Positions 46,279-57,295 are shown, counted from the first letter of the stretch. The stretch: DNA of 64,000 nucleotides from Candidatus Gastranaerophilales bacterium (GCA_944324395.1 CALUWC010000012.1:1-64000), one strand, 5' to 3'. Notes: generated by a model not told the origin, from the letters alone. Numbers and translations are program-made.

Positions 46279-46895
46279 ATATTATCAAGAATAAATGTTA
46301 AATCTTTATAATCAATAATTATATCTGCCTGCTTTTTCAGAACCGGTCTGGCACAAAATGCAATTCTTTTGCCGGCATATTGAAACATACTTAAATCATT
46401 TGCACCATCGCCTACCGCAATTGTATCTTCTTTCGATACACCGGTAATACTTTGTATTCTTTTTAAAAGCTCGCCTTTACTGTCATTGAACAAAAGCCCT
46501 CCGCCGACCATACCTGTTAAACAGCCGTCTTTTGAATGCAAAACATTAGAAAATTCGGCATCAAGTCCTGCTTTTTGAGCAAAAGGAACCGTTGCATTTT
46601 TAAACCCGCCGGAAAAACATATTACTTTGTATCCTTGCTTCTGCAATTGCTTAATTGTTTCAAATGCACCATTCATAACAGGGAGATTGGCACAAATTTT
46701 ATCAACAATTTCCACATTTAAACCTTTCAATAATGCAACACGTTTTTGCAAACTTTCAAAAAAATCCAGCTCGCCACGCATAGCACTATCTGTAATATCT
46801 TTTATATGCTGTTCAATACCCATTTCACGTGCGAGAAATTCAAGAGTTTCTCCATCTATAAGTGTTGAATCAAAATCAAAAGCCGCTAATTTCAT
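46275..46895 (-). CDS. serB: Phosphoserine phosphatase
   Basis: 206 residues of the HAD superfamily: DFDSTLIDGE (nucleophile and acid/base aspartates in the DxDST-type motif I), CFSGGF (motif II) and AVGDGANDLSM (motif IV). It converts phosphoserine to serine. It is the last gene of the aminotransferase-serA-serB operon, starting 11 bases after serA. Confidence 0.93.
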   Translation of the reverse strand: MKLAAFDFDSTLIDGETLEFLAREMGIEQHIKDITDSAMRGELDFFESLQKRVALLKGLNVEIVDKICANLPVMNGAFETIKQLQKQGYKVICFSGGFKNATVPFAQKAGLDAEFSNVLHSKDGCLTGMVGGGLLFNDSKGELLKRIQSITGVSKEDTIAVGDGANDLSMFQYAGKRIAFCARPVLKKQADIIIDYKDLTFILDNI

Positions 46896-46906
46896 ATTTC
46901 ACCTTC

Positions 46907-48505
46907 CTAAATTTGAGCATTTAATTTTATGTATTTCGGATTATGAACCCCGTTTATTTTTTCAATTTCTGAAAGTACGATATTATTAACCTCGGAATCC
47001 ACATTTATAACCATTATTGATTCCGTTTCATGTCTGTCATTTTTCTGAACAACATTCATTGAACCAATATTTATATTATTTTCACCTATTACCTGTGCAA
47101 CTTTAGCAATCATTGAAGGTTTATTGACATGCGGCACAATAAGCATATGTTTTTGAGGTCTTATACTCGTTTCATAATCATTAATTTTAACAATACGAGG
47201 TATATCTTTCGCAACAAGAGCACCGGATACAATATTTTCACCAATATCAGTTCTAAATTTAATAGTTAGCAGACCGGCAAAATTACATTTAACATTGGAG
47301 CGAGTTGAAGTTATATCAATTCCGCGTTTTTTAGCAATTATAGGAGCATTTACATAATTAACACCTTCTAAAATTGATGATAATGCACCTTTCAAAACCG
47401 CAACCTCTAACGGCTGAATATCAAGATTTGCGAGATCTCCCTGGGCAGTAATTTCAATAGATTTAATAACACCGTCAGATATTTGAATACCCAATTCTCC
47501 GGAATTTTCAGCAATCATCATATAATCCTTAACCGGTTCAAGTTTATCCGGTCTCAGAGAAGGAATATTAACGGCTGAAGAAGCAGAACCGCCTGATAAA
47601 ACTTCCTTTATTTGATTTGCAACATCAATTGCAACATTAAGCTGTGCCTCTTTTGTACTTGCTCCTAAATGCGGGGTTAAAACAATATTACCTTCACAAT
47701 TTATAAGCGGACATCCGGCTATATCGGGTTCATTTTCATAAACATCCACGGCAGCTGCCGCAACATAACCTGAATCAATAGCTTCTTTCAAATCATTTTC
47801 ATTTATTATCCCGCCTCTGGCACAGTTTATAAGACGAACACCTTTTTTCATTTTATTAATAGTTGATTTGTTAATAAGGTTAACTGTTTCATTATTTTTT
47901 GGAACATGAACCGTAATAAAATCACACAACCCCCAGAAATTATCCAGCGATTTTACATATTCTGCTCCCATCTTTTCAACAACATCTTTAGAAGCATAAG
48001 GATCAGAAACAACAACTTTCATACCCAGTGCCAGAGCAACTTCTGCAACATGTGTACCTATTTTCCCAAATCCGATAATACCAAGAGTTTTCCCGAACAG
48101 TTCACACCCTGTAAATTTTGCTCTGTCCCATCTGCCTTCCTTTGTTGAAACAGCAGCAGGAACAATATTTCGAGCCACAGCAAACATCAAAGCAATTGTA
48201 TGCTCGGCAGCTGCTATTGTATTTCCATCAGGTGAATTTACAACAATAATTCCTCTTTGGGTTGCGGAATCCACATCAATATTATCAACTCCAACACCTG
48301 CTCTGCCTATTATTTTTAAATTCTTACCTGCTTCAATAATTTTTGCAGTCACTTTAGTCTGACTTCTTACCATTAAAGCATCATACTGCGGAATAATTTT
48401 AATCAATTCATCTTCCGGCATTGTAGGAAGAAAATCAACACCGGCTGCAGGCTCAATAATTTTCCCTGCTGATTCATTTATTTTATCTGTAATTAAAACT
48501 TTCAT
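46907..48505 (-). CDS. serA: D-3-phosphoglycerate dehydrogenase
   Basis: 532 residues, the long form with substrate- and NAD-binding domains, an ASB intermediate domain and a C-terminal ACT domain. NAD-binding motif GIIGFGKIGTHVAEVALALG (about 142-161), GRAGVGVDNID, and the catalytic histidine in LTPHLGAS. It performs the first step of serine synthesis and is probably inhibited by serine at the ACT domain. The upstream aminotransferase gene ends 12 bases before it. Confidence 0.95.
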   Translation of the reverse strand: MKVLITDKINESAGKIIEPAAGVDFLPTMPEDELIKIIPQYDALMVRSQTKVTAKIIEAGKNLKIIGRAGVGVDNIDVDSATQRGIIVVNSPDGNTIAAAEHTIALMFAVARNIVPAAVSTKEGRWDRAKFTGCELFGKTLGIIGFGKIGTHVAEVALALGMKVVVSDPYASKDVVEKMGAEYVKSLDNFWGLCDFITVHVPKNNETVNLINKSTINKMKKGVRLINCARGGIINENDLKEAIDSGYVAAAAVDVYENEPDIAGCPLINCEGNIVLTPHLGASTKEAQLNVAIDVANQIKEVLSGGSASSAVNIPSLRPDKLEPVKDYMMIAENSGELGIQISDGVIKSIEITAQGDLANLDIQPLEVAVLKGALSSILEGVNYVNAPIIAKKRGIDITSTRSNVKCNFAGLLTIKFRTDIGENIVSGALVAKDIPRIVKINDYETSIRPQKHMLIVPHVNKPSMIAKVAQVIGENNINIGSMNVVQKNDRHETESIMVINVDSEVNNIVLSEIEKINGVHNPKYIKLNAQI

Positions 48506-48517
48506 TTATTATTACCT

Positions 48518-49669
48518 CTATTTGTTCAACTCTGCAATCAACGTAGTGACACCATTTCCCGGAGTAAACACATGACCCAATTTTAACAATGCTGCTTCCA
48601 ATGCTCCAACAGCCGCTATTAAATCACGTTCGCAAACAAAACCAAGTGTACCCATTCTAAAAATTTTATCTTTTAACTGATTTTGCCCGTTTGCAACAAC
48701 AATATCGTAATCCTGTTTCAATATTTTTCTGATATCAGGAACAGAAATCCCCTCTGGCGGAAGGATAGATGTTATTGCATAACTTGCATTTTTATCATCT
48801 TCAACCAGTAATTTTAAATTCAAAGCTCTGATTGCCGCACGCAAAGCAAGAGCATACCGTTTGTGACGGGCATTAACATTATCTATCCCTTCTTCCTTTA
48901 TCATTTTTAAAGCAGTGTTTAACCCGACAATCAAATTAACCGCCGGTGTAAACGGAGTAGAATTTGCCTGTGTTGATTTTTTATAAGCTCCCCAGTCGAA
49001 ATAGAAACTCGGATACTTGCACTGTTCATAAACTTTCCAGGCTCTTTCGCTTGCAGTTAAAAATGCAAGCCCGGGAGGAATCATAAAACCTTTTTGAGAA
49101 CCTGATATCAATACATCAATTCCCCATTCATCAGGTTTGCATGGCATAGCACATACACTTGTAACCCCGTCAACAACGGATACTGCACCATGTTCTCTTA
49201 TAATTGAACAAAGTGCCTTTACATCATTTGCTGCACCGGTTGAGGTTTCGCTGTGAGTCAAAGTAATTATTTTTATTTCTTTATTCTTATCATTTTCCAA
49301 TCTTTTCCTTAAAACTTCAGGTTCAATAACTTTTCCTGGTTCTACTTCAATTTTTTCAACTTCTGCACCTCTTGACTGAGCAATTTTTGCCCAACGGTTG
49401 CCAAAATTACCTATAGACAAGCATAGAACCTTATCACCGGGATTTATCAAATTTTCTAAAGCTGCACACATTGCTCCGGTACCGCTTGAGGTATATAAAA
49501 ATACATCATTTTTTGTTTGAAAAACATATTTCAAATTTTCATAAACCTCGCTCAAAACGGAGGAGAATTCAGAACTCCTGTGACCTATTGGATGTTTTGC
49601 AATCTCCAGCATAACTGATTCAGGCACAGGTGTCGGACCCGGTATCATTAAAAATGTCTTATCTTTCAT
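48518..49669 (-). CDS. Class V aminotransferase (alanine-glyoxylate/serine-pyruvate type), likely phosphoserine aminotransferase
   Basis: 383 residues. The N-terminal MIPGPTPVPESV, TSSGTGAMCA and the PLP lysine in SGSQKGFMIPPG are those of the AGT/SGAT group, not of classical SerC. Since it starts the serine operon ahead of serA and serB and no serC is nearby, it probably converts phosphohydroxypyruvate to phosphoserine. Serine-glyoxylate or alanine-glyoxylate transamination remain alternatives. GGAGGAG lies before the ATG. Confidence 0.9.
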   Translation of the reverse strand: MKDKTFLMIPGPTPVPESVMLEIAKHPIGHRSSEFSSVLSEVYENLKYVFQTKNDVFLYTSSGTGAMCAALENLINPGDKVLCLSIGNFGNRWAKIAQSRGAEVEKIEVEPGKVIEPEVLRKRLENDKNKEIKIITLTHSETSTGAANDVKALCSIIREHGAVSVVDGVTSVCAMPCKPDEWGIDVLISGSQKGFMIPPGLAFLTASERAWKVYEQCKYPSFYFDWGAYKKSTQANSTPFTPAVNLIVGLNTALKMIKEEGIDNVNARHKRYALALRAAIRALNLKLLVEDDKNASYAITSILPPEGISVPDIRKILKQDYDIVVANGQNQLKDKIFRMGTLGFVCERDLIAAVGALEAALLKLGHVFTPGNGVTTLIAELNK

Positions 49670-49773
49670 TTATTTTCTCCTCCCATTAGTTTTTTTCATT
49701 ATTACCTATTTTACAAATAAAGGATAATATTTTATAAAAGTTAATCATTAATATCTGAGTTTTACTCATAAAC

Positions 49774-49818
49774 ATCAAGGTAATATTATCTATTCTTAAT
49801 ATCAGGTAGTATTATATC
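49774..49818. repeat. Tandem direct repeat in the SulP gene promoter
   Basis: ATCAAGGTAATATTATC (49774-49790) recurs as ATCAGGTAGTATTATATC (49801-49818), 27 bases apart, about 85-130 bases before the gene. The spacing is suitable for an activator or repressor binding twice. Nothing else is evident between 49670 and 49902. Confidence 0.4.
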
Positions 49819-49902
49819 CATAATACTTTTACATTTCTTAATTGTATTTAGCACACTCAATATGCTAACATTGTAGTGGACATTTAATAAAGGAATATCA
49901 TA

Positions 49903-51450
49903 ATGCTCAATATAATAAAAAAAGATTTTTTGGCCTCAATAATAGTATTTCTAATAGCACTTCCGCTTGCTATCGGGATATCAATTGCCTGCGGACTGCC
50001 TATATACAGCGGTATAGTTGCTGGGATTATAGGCGGTATTGTTGTAGGATTATTTTCCGGTAATTCATTACAAGTTTCAGGACCTGCTGCCGGTCTTATT
50101 TTGATAATTGTTGAAATAATTCAGCAAATGGGGGTCGAAAAACTCTTCCTTATAATTTTCCTTGTCGGAATATTACAAATCGGTTTCGGACTGCTGGCTT
50201 TCGGAAAATGGTTCCGAGCAATTTCACCCGCAATAATTCAAGGTATGCTTGCGGGTATCGGCATTTCAATTTTTTTATCTCAGTTTCACATAATGCTTGA
50301 CAGTAACCCGCAAAATAATTTTATTGAAAATATAAAAGATTTGTTCAGTGTTATATATAATTCCGTTCTGCCGCTTGATGGTTCAGTTCATCATCAGGCT
50401 TGTATGATAGGTGCATTAACAATTTCTGTAATTCTTTTGTGGAATGTACTGCCTTTCAAAAGATTAAAAGCAATTCCTGCAGCTTTAGTAGGAATTATTA
50501 TATCATCACTTGTCGCAAATTCTCTTCACCTTGAAATCAATTATATTCAAGTAAATTCTAATTTTTGGAGTGGTATTAATTTTATAAAAGTATCAGAATT
50601 TAGTCATTTGTTTGACTTCAATGTGATTTTGAATGCACTTGTAATAACATTTATCGCAAGTGCCGAAACCCTTTTAACCTCTGCTGCTATTGATAAAATG
50701 AGTGACCGTTCTAAAACAGATTATGACAAAGAAATTATTGCACAAGGTATAGGAAATTCAATTTCCGGGATGCTCGGCGGGCTGCCGATTACAGGTGTTA
50801 TTGTCAGAAGTGCGGCTAATATCAATGCTGATGCTCAAACACGTTTGTCAGCAATATTACATGGAGTCTGGCTTTTACTATTTGTCACAGCCTTTCCTAC
50901 TATATTAAACTATATTCCTATATCAGCTCTTGCTGCTATTCTTGTTTACACAGGATATAAATTGATTGATGTTGAAGCTGCTAAATATATTTTTAATTTA
51001 AGCAAAGGAGAATTTGCAATATATGCAATTACTCTTGTTGCAATACTTTTCACAAATCTGTTTGAAGGTATTTTAATCGGTTTTGCATGTGCATTTATAA
51101 AAAGTGCGTATAAAGTTTTAAAAATAAATATTGATACTGAAAATATAGAAAATGAAAATAAAATTGTTACAAACCTGCATGGAAATATTACATTCTTGCA
51201 GCTGCCTACCTTAATTGACACTCTGGAAAAACTTCCCAAAAACAAAAATCTTACACTTTGTGCAAGCAGACTGCATTTTATAGACCATGCCTGCATTGAT
51301 TTTATTAAGTCCTGGGAAACAGAACGTAAATCAAATATGCAAGGTTATGATATATTTATCGACTGGGACGAAATGAGCAAAGCTTACCCGAGTTTCAAGT
51401 GGAATTTCTTCCATGATGACGATAATAAAAAAGCAAGTAACGGACATTAA
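49903..51450 (+). CDS. SulP-family anion permease
   Basis: 515 residues with about 10-14 membrane segments and the SulP hallmark LQVSGPAAGLILI near 57-69, then FLASIIVFLIALPLAIGIS at the start. The last 90 residues resemble a STAS domain (ITFLQLPTLIDTLEKL...LHFIDHACIDFI). Family members carry sulfate, bicarbonate or other anions; the substrate here cannot be told. AAAGGAA lies before the ATG. Confidence 0.87.
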   Translation: MLNIIKKDFLASIIVFLIALPLAIGISIACGLPIYSGIVAGIIGGIVVGLFSGNSLQVSGPAAGLILIIVEIIQQMGVEKLFLIIFLVGILQIGFGLLAFGKWFRAISPAIIQGMLAGIGISIFLSQFHIMLDSNPQNNFIENIKDLFSVIYNSVLPLDGSVHHQACMIGALTISVILLWNVLPFKRLKAIPAALVGIIISSLVANSLHLEINYIQVNSNFWSGINFIKVSEFSHLFDFNVILNALVITFIASAETLLTSAAIDKMSDRSKTDYDKEIIAQGIGNSISGMLGGLPITGVIVRSAANINADAQTRLSAILHGVWLLLFVTAFPTILNYIPISALAAILVYTGYKLIDVEAAKYIFNLSKGEFAIYAITLVAILFTNLFEGILIGFACAFIKSAYKVLKINIDTENIENENKIVTNLHGNITFLQLPTLIDTLEKLPKNKNLTLCASRLHFIDHACIDFIKSWETERKSNMQGYDIFIDWDEMSKAYPSFKWNFFHDDDNKKASNGH

Positions 51451-51456
51451 AAAACA

Positions 51457-51486
51457 CTTGACTGATAGCTGCTATCAAGTTGTAAA
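51457..51486 (+). promoter_or_regulatory. Regulon promoter/operator, copy A
   Basis: TTGACT (51458-51463) and TGTAAA (51481-51486) are 17 bases apart, and the palindrome TGATAGC-T-GCTATCA (51463-51477) fills the spacer. A bound protein would exclude RNA polymerase. It drives the transketolase-like gene. Confidence 0.8.
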
Positions 51487-51535
51487 GTGATAATATACAA
51501 AGAATTTTATTATGAAAAAGAAGGAGAGTTTTAAA

Positions 51536-53284
51536 ATGTCAGTTTTGGATAAAATAAATATCCCGCAAGATGTTAAAAAGTTAACATTAGAAGAAATGAA
51601 TACTCTTGCAGGAGAAATCAGAGAAGGAATATTAACAAGAGTAAATGCCATAGGCGGACACCTCGGGCCTGATTTAGGTATAGTCGAAACAACAATTGCA
51701 ATGCATTATGTTTTTAATTCACCTGTTGATAAATTTGTTTTTGATGTTTCACATCAGGTATATCCGCATAAAATGCTAACGGGAAGAAAAGAAGGCTTCA
51801 CTCACCCGCTGGAACATTCTGAAATTTCAGGTTACTTTAATCCTGAAGAAAGTGAACATGACCCGTTTATTATCGGGCATACTTCAACTTCCATATCTCT
51901 TGCCACAGGGCTAGCTAAAGCCAGGGATTTAAAAGGTGAAAAATATAATATTATAGCTTTAATAGGTGACGGGTCTTTAAGCGGAGGAGAAGCCTTTGAA
52001 GGCTTTAACAATGCTTCCGTTTTAGATTCTAACTTTATTGCTATCATAAATGATAACGAAATGTCTATAGCAGAAACTCAAGGCGGACTGTATAAAAATC
52101 TTGCAGAACTGAGAAATACAAAAGGACAAGCTGAAAATAACTTCTTTAAAATTTTCGGATTTGAATATTATTATGTTGAAGAAGGCAACGACATCAAAGC
52201 TATGATAGATATTCTCCAAAAAGTAAAAGATACACAAAAACCGACAGTTATACATATTCATACACTGAAAGGGAAAGGATATGAACCTGCCGTTGAAGAT
52301 AAAGAAGCTTATCACTGGCAGCTGCCCGGATTTATGAATAAAAATGAAAACTCTGCTCCTATTGAAACTTATGACACAATAACAACAGACTATATTTTGA
52401 AAAAACATGAAAAAGATAATACCGTTATTGCTATCAGTCCTTCAACACCGGGAGCGTACGGTTTTACAAAAGATTTCAGAAATAAACTTGATAAAAATTA
52501 TACAGATGTCGGAATTGCAGAAGAACATGCCGTAGCATACGCTTCAGGACTTGCCAAAAACGGAGCAAAACCCATTCTTGCAGTTTTAAGTTCATTTATT
52601 CAAAGAACCTATGACCAGTTATCTCAGGATTTGGCTTTGAATAACTCACCTGCAACAATTTTAGTCTGCTGGGGTGCAATTTCAGGAGCTGATGCAACGC
52701 ATCTTGGAATATTTGATATTCCTATGATTTCGAATATTCCAAACATTGTTTATCTTGCCCCAACCTGTAAAGAAGAATATTTGAAAATGCTTGATTGGTC
52801 AGTTGAACAAACGCAATATCCTGTTGCAATCAGAGTGCCTTACGGCAATGTTATTTCTACCGGAATTGAAGATACAACTGATTATTCAATACTTAACAAG
52901 TTCAAAGTAGAAGAACTAGGTGAAAAAATTGCACTTATTGGACTCGGTAACTTCTTGCCGCTTGCAAAAGAAGTAAAACAAGAACTCAAAAAGCAGTTGA
53001 ATATCAACGCAACAGTAATAAATCCCCGATTCATTACAGGTTTAGATAACGAACTGTTAGAAAATCTGAAACAAAATCACAGTCTTGTTATAACTCTTGA
53101 AGATGGAGTTATAAATGGCGGATTTGGTGAAAAAATTTCAAGATATTACGGCTCAAGCAATATGAAAGTTCTGAATTACGGAGCAGAAAAAGAATTTACA
53201 GACAGAATTCCAATTGATAAATTATATGAAAAATATCATCTGACAAAAGAACTTATTGTTAATGATATTAAAAATATTCTGTAA
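51536..53284 (+). CDS. Transketolase-like enzyme related to 1-deoxyxylulose-5-phosphate synthase
   Basis: 582 residues from ATG 51536, which follows AAGGAGAG; an ATG at 51512 gives only an eight-residue extension. The N-terminal half has GGHLGPDLG, VSHQVYPHKMLTG and the thiamine-diphosphate motif GDGSLSGGEAFEGFNNAS; the second half has GIAEEHAVAYASGLA with the catalytic glutamate. It is closest to DXS in layout but divergent (VSHQ in place of VGHQ, shorter). The operator shared with redox genes argues against a purely housekeeping isoprenoid role. DXS, or a DXS-like paralogue with another substrate, are both possible. Confidence 0.8.
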   Translation: MSVLDKINIPQDVKKLTLEEMNTLAGEIREGILTRVNAIGGHLGPDLGIVETTIAMHYVFNSPVDKFVFDVSHQVYPHKMLTGRKEGFTHPLEHSEISGYFNPEESEHDPFIIGHTSTSISLATGLAKARDLKGEKYNIIALIGDGSLSGGEAFEGFNNASVLDSNFIAIINDNEMSIAETQGGLYKNLAELRNTKGQAENNFFKIFGFEYYYVEEGNDIKAMIDILQKVKDTQKPTVIHIHTLKGKGYEPAVEDKEAYHWQLPGFMNKNENSAPIETYDTITTDYILKKHEKDNTVIAISPSTPGAYGFTKDFRNKLDKNYTDVGIAEEHAVAYASGLAKNGAKPILAVLSSFIQRTYDQLSQDLALNNSPATILVCWGAISGADATHLGIFDIPMISNIPNIVYLAPTCKEEYLKMLDWSVEQTQYPVAIRVPYGNVISTGIEDTTDYSILNKFKVEELGEKIALIGLGNFLPLAKEVKQELKKQLNINATVINPRFITGLDNELLENLKQNHSLVITLEDGVINGGFGEKISRYYGSSNMKVLNYGAEKEFTDRIPIDKLYEKYHLTKELIVNDIKNIL

Positions 53285-53319
53285 AAAATAATTAGGAGAT
53301 TATATATCTTCAATGTTAT

Positions 53320-53358
53320 AAACTGCTTAAAAATCTATAAAGATATTTTAAGCAGTTT
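53320..53358 (+). terminator. Hairpin after the transketolase-like gene
   Basis: AAACTGCTTAAA pairs with TTTAAGCAGTTT across an inner stem ATCT/AGAT. The T run after it is interrupted. Confidence 0.65.
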
Positions 53359-53469
53359 AAATTTATAAGTTATTTAAATTATCTATATCATAAGAACTCT
53401 TTAATAATTAACCTTTAAATATGTAAAAATCCGTTTACTATAAATTACAATTAATGATAAAGTTTTTAT

Positions 53470-54309
53470 ATGCAGGTAATGTTTGATTTCAACAGAATAA
53501 ATTCTTTCAATGGCACAAACTTAAACAGGAAAGATTTATCCTACAAAAAAGCGTTACAAAAAGGCTTAAAAGACACCTTCGACATAAACTGCAAAATAGA
53601 GGATTTAGCATCTGTTGCTACACCTGCAGAATTAAAAAACATTATTAACAAACTGCAATCTTTTCAATATGAAACAGGTGAAAATTTTAGAGCAAATTTT
53701 CATATACATACAATCGCATCTGACGGATGCCTTACTGCAAAAGAATTTCTTGAATTATGCAAAGATTGGTCTGAATATATCTTTAAATCCGGTAAAAGTA
53801 ATGATGGTCTGCCTGCATTTTCAGCGGCAATAACTGACCATAACAAAATAGACAGCGTAAAAAATGCTATTGCTCTAATTTCGCAAAACCCTGATAAGTA
53901 TAAAAATTTCAAATTTGTTTCAGGATGTGAATTTTTATTTCATGGCTATAAAAAACCATATTCTGCATTTGAAGCTGTGGGACTCGGATTTAATCCCTTT
54001 GATAAAAACCTTGAACCACTAACAAAAGGATTCAAATCAAATAACCATATCTCTGATGCAAAAAAAATCACAGATGCCGGCGGAATTCTGGCATGGGCAC
54101 ACCCTATATACACTCCCGCAAAACTTAATAACGATTTTTTTACATTTTTAAAAAATAACGGAATTAATGGAGCAGAGGGAAATTATCAATATAAAAGTTT
54201 TGATAAAGAATATATACAAACAGTAAAACCTCTAGTTGACAAACTAATAAAAAAATTTCAAATGTTTATAACTGGCGGTACTGACAGCCATACAAAGAGT
54301 ATATTTTAA
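53470..54309 (+). CDS. PHP-domain phosphoesterase
   Basis: 279 residues. NFHIHTIASDG (76-86), AITDHNKID, an HP pair in LAWAHPIYTP and GGTDSH near the C-terminus are the metal-binding motifs of PHP phosphoesterases. The N-terminus FDFNRINSFNGTNLN carries the lineage tag followed by about 50 extra residues. Phosphoester substrate unknown. ATG 53470 or 53479 (CAGGTAATG) may start it; a GATAAA hexamer lies close upstream and the ribosome site is weak. Confidence 0.82.
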   Translation: MQVMFDFNRINSFNGTNLNRKDLSYKKALQKGLKDTFDINCKIEDLASVATPAELKNIINKLQSFQYETGENFRANFHIHTIASDGCLTAKEFLELCKDWSEYIFKSGKSNDGLPAFSAAITDHNKIDSVKNAIALISQNPDKYKNFKFVSGCEFLFHGYKKPYSAFEAVGLGFNPFDKNLEPLTKGFKSNNHISDAKKITDAGGILAWAHPIYTPAKLNNDFFTFLKNNGINGAEGNYQYKSFDKEYIQTVKPLVDKLIKKFQMFITGGTDSHTKSIF

Positions 54310-54363
54310 ATTCATAGAAGCATCCAGAAAATACTTTTAGAAATACAATAGCAGCATTAAATA

Positions 54364-54393
54364 CTTGACTGATAGCTGCTCTAAGGTATTAAA
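54364..54393 (+). promoter_or_regulatory. Regulon promoter/operator, copy B
   Basis: TTGACT (54365-54370), 17 bases, ATTAAA (54388-54393). The left palindrome arm TGATAGCTGCT is intact but the right arm is altered (CTAAGG), so binding may be weaker. It drives the flavodoxin-like gene. Confidence 0.7.
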
Positions 54394-54413
54394 ATTATAA
54401 AAAGGATTAAAAA

Positions 54414-55055
54414 ATGAATAGGCGTAAATTTATAAAAAATACACTTATTACTGCGGCTGGTGCTATTGTCCTTGGTGCTGCCGCAGGTTGTACAAGTAAT
54501 AAAATTACAAAAGGAGATAAAAAAATGAAAATACTCGTAATAACAGGAAGTCCCCGAAAAAACGGAAATTCAAACACTCTGGCAGATAACTTTATAAAAG
54601 GAGCACAAGAAGCAGGGCATACCGTTGTAAGATTTGATTCAGCATTCAAAAATGTTCACCCCTGCGTTGCCTGTAACAAATGCGGAATGAACGGTCAATG
54701 TGTATTTAAAGATGATTTTGAATTTGTAAAGGAAAATATTATTGATGCTGATACCGTTATATTTGCTACCCCAATGTACTATTTTGGAATTTCCGCTCAA
54801 ATTAAAGCAGTAATAGATAGATTTTATGCAATTAACGAACAAATACATATTCCGAAAAAAGCTGTACTGATTATGACATACGCAGATACCTCAGCCACAA
54901 AAGCACAACCTATAATCAGCCACTACGAAACAATGTTAAATTATCTTGGCTGGTCAAATGCAGGACAAATTATAGCACCCGGAGTTTGGATGGAAGGAGC
55001 AGTAAATTCAACCCAATACCCGCAAAAAGCTTATGAACTGGGTAAAAATATATAA
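54414..55055 (+). CDS. Flavodoxin-fold NAD(P)H-dependent FMN reductase with Tat/lipoprotein signal
   Basis: 213 residues. The N-terminus has a twin-arginine motif (NRRKFIKN) and hydrophobic stretch with lipobox LGAAAGC, so the long form is predicted to be exported and lipidated at about C26. The enzyme follows: MKILVITGSPRKNGNSNTLA, a flavodoxin-fold FMN phosphate loop, with a C-x2-C-x2-C-x6-C cysteine cluster (VACNKCGMNGQC) and TPMYYFGISAQIK. An in-frame ATG at 54525 has its own AAAGGAG eight bases upstream and would produce a cytosolic 176-residue form. It probably reduces quinones or other electrophiles. Next gene after 24 bases. Confidence 0.85.
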   Translation: MNRRKFIKNTLITAAGAIVLGAAAGCTSNKITKGDKKMKILVITGSPRKNGNSNTLADNFIKGAQEAGHTVVRFDSAFKNVHPCVACNKCGMNGQCVFKDDFEFVKENIIDADTVIFATPMYYFGISAQIKAVIDRFYAINEQIHIPKKAVLIMTYADTSATKAQPIISHYETMLNYLGWSNAGQIIAPGVWMEGAVNSTQYPQKAYELGKNI

Positions 55056-55079
55056 AGTAAATTTATAGGAAAAAAGAAT

Positions 55080-55943
55080 ATGAAAAACAAATTATTGACT
55101 ATACTAACTGTAACCGCATTGATGACAGGTTTTGTTTTAAACCCTTGTGTTGCAAAATCAAGCAAAGAATTAAATAAAGGAGCTAATATGAAAAGAATCA
55201 CACAAACAGCAGGAAGAGTTCAACTCGGGAATTTCGCACCGGAGTTTGCACATTTTAATGATGATATTTTATTTGGCGAAAACTGGAATAATCAAGATAT
55301 TGATTTAAAAACAAGAAGTATAATCACAGTAGTTTCATTAATGTCACAGGGTGTCGTTGATTCTTCGCTGAAATATCATCTTGAAACAGCAAAAAAGAAT
55401 GGGGTTACAAAACCTGAAATTGTTGCAATACTTACTCATAATGCTTTTTATGCCGGCTGGTCAAAAGCCTGGGCTGTATTTAATTTAGCAAAAGAAGTTT
55501 GGATTGACGATGAACCTGCCTTAACCGAAAAAGAAGCCTATGCAAAAACTATAATGTTTCCGATTGGAGAGCCAAATAACGCTTATGCAAAATATTTTAT
55601 AGGTCAAAGTTATTTAGCTCCGGTTTCAACACAACAAGTCAAAATACATAATGTTACATTCGAACCTAAATGCAGAAATAACTGGCATATTCATAAAGCA
55701 AAATCAGGCGGCGGACAGATGTTAATTGCAGTAGGCGGCCGTGGATACTATCAGGAGTGGGGCAAAGAACCGGTTGAGATGAAACCGGGCGATGTAATAA
55801 ATATTCCTGCAAATGTTAAACACTGGCATGGTGCAGCTCCTGATTCCTGGTTTTCTCATCTTGCAGTTGAACTTGATGGAGTTGATACTTCAAATGAGTG
55901 GCTGGAACCTGTTACAGATAATGAGTATAATAAATTAAACTAA
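55080..55943 (+). CDS. Carboxymuconolactone decarboxylase-like and cupin fusion, exported long form
   Basis: 287 residues. A signal peptide (MKNKLLTILTVTALMTGF, cleavage near CVA) precedes a CMD/AhpD-fold domain (about 55-140, DIDLKTRSIITVVSLMSQG; without a CxxC redox pair) and a cupin (about 185-270, with WHIHKAKSGGG and HWHGAAPDSW metal ligands). An internal ATG at 55188 with AAAGGAG five bases upstream begins the cytosolic-type enzyme MKRITQTAGRVQLG. It is probably cotranscribed with the preceding gene. A terminator follows. Function: likely aldehyde/quinone or lactone chemistry, unproven. Confidence 0.85.
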   Translation: MKNKLLTILTVTALMTGFVLNPCVAKSSKELNKGANMKRITQTAGRVQLGNFAPEFAHFNDDILFGENWNNQDIDLKTRSIITVVSLMSQGVVDSSLKYHLETAKKNGVTKPEIVAILTHNAFYAGWSKAWAVFNLAKEVWIDDEPALTEKEAYAKTIMFPIGEPNNAYAKYFIGQSYLAPVSTQQVKIHNVTFEPKCRNNWHIHKAKSGGGQMLIAVGGRGYYQEWGKEPVEMKPGDVINIPANVKHWHGAAPDSWFSHLAVELDGVDTSNEWLEPVTDNEYNKLN

Positions 55944-56015
55944 AAAGGGTTAATATTTGTAAAACAGGTTTATAAACTTATTAAATAAACATAAATAAAT
56001 TTTTCCTTTATAAAA

Positions 56016-56047
56016 AACAGAGGGGCAGATTGTTTTGCCCCCCTGTT
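56016..56047. terminator. Bidirectional terminator between CMD-cupin and aldo/keto reductase genes
   Basis: AACAGAGGGGCA pairs with TGCCCCCCTGTT with one mismatch, loop GATTGTTT, and flanking A and T runs. Confidence 0.8.
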
Positions 56048-56053
56048 AAATTT

Positions 56054-57209
<1,156 letters not shown>

Positions 57210-57216
57210 GAATATA

Positions 57217-57246
57217 CTTGACTGATAGCTGCTATCAGGCTGTAAA
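57217..57246 (+). promoter_or_regulatory. Regulon promoter/operator, copy C
   Basis: TTGACT (57218-57223), 17 bases, TGTAAA (57241-57246), with the full palindrome TGATAGC-T-GCTATCA (57223-57237). It starts eight bases from copy D, so the two promoters diverge back to back. Confidence 0.8.
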
Positions 57247-57295
57247 ATAATCTAAAATAACAGTAATACAATTACAATCAAATATGAGGAGAAAA

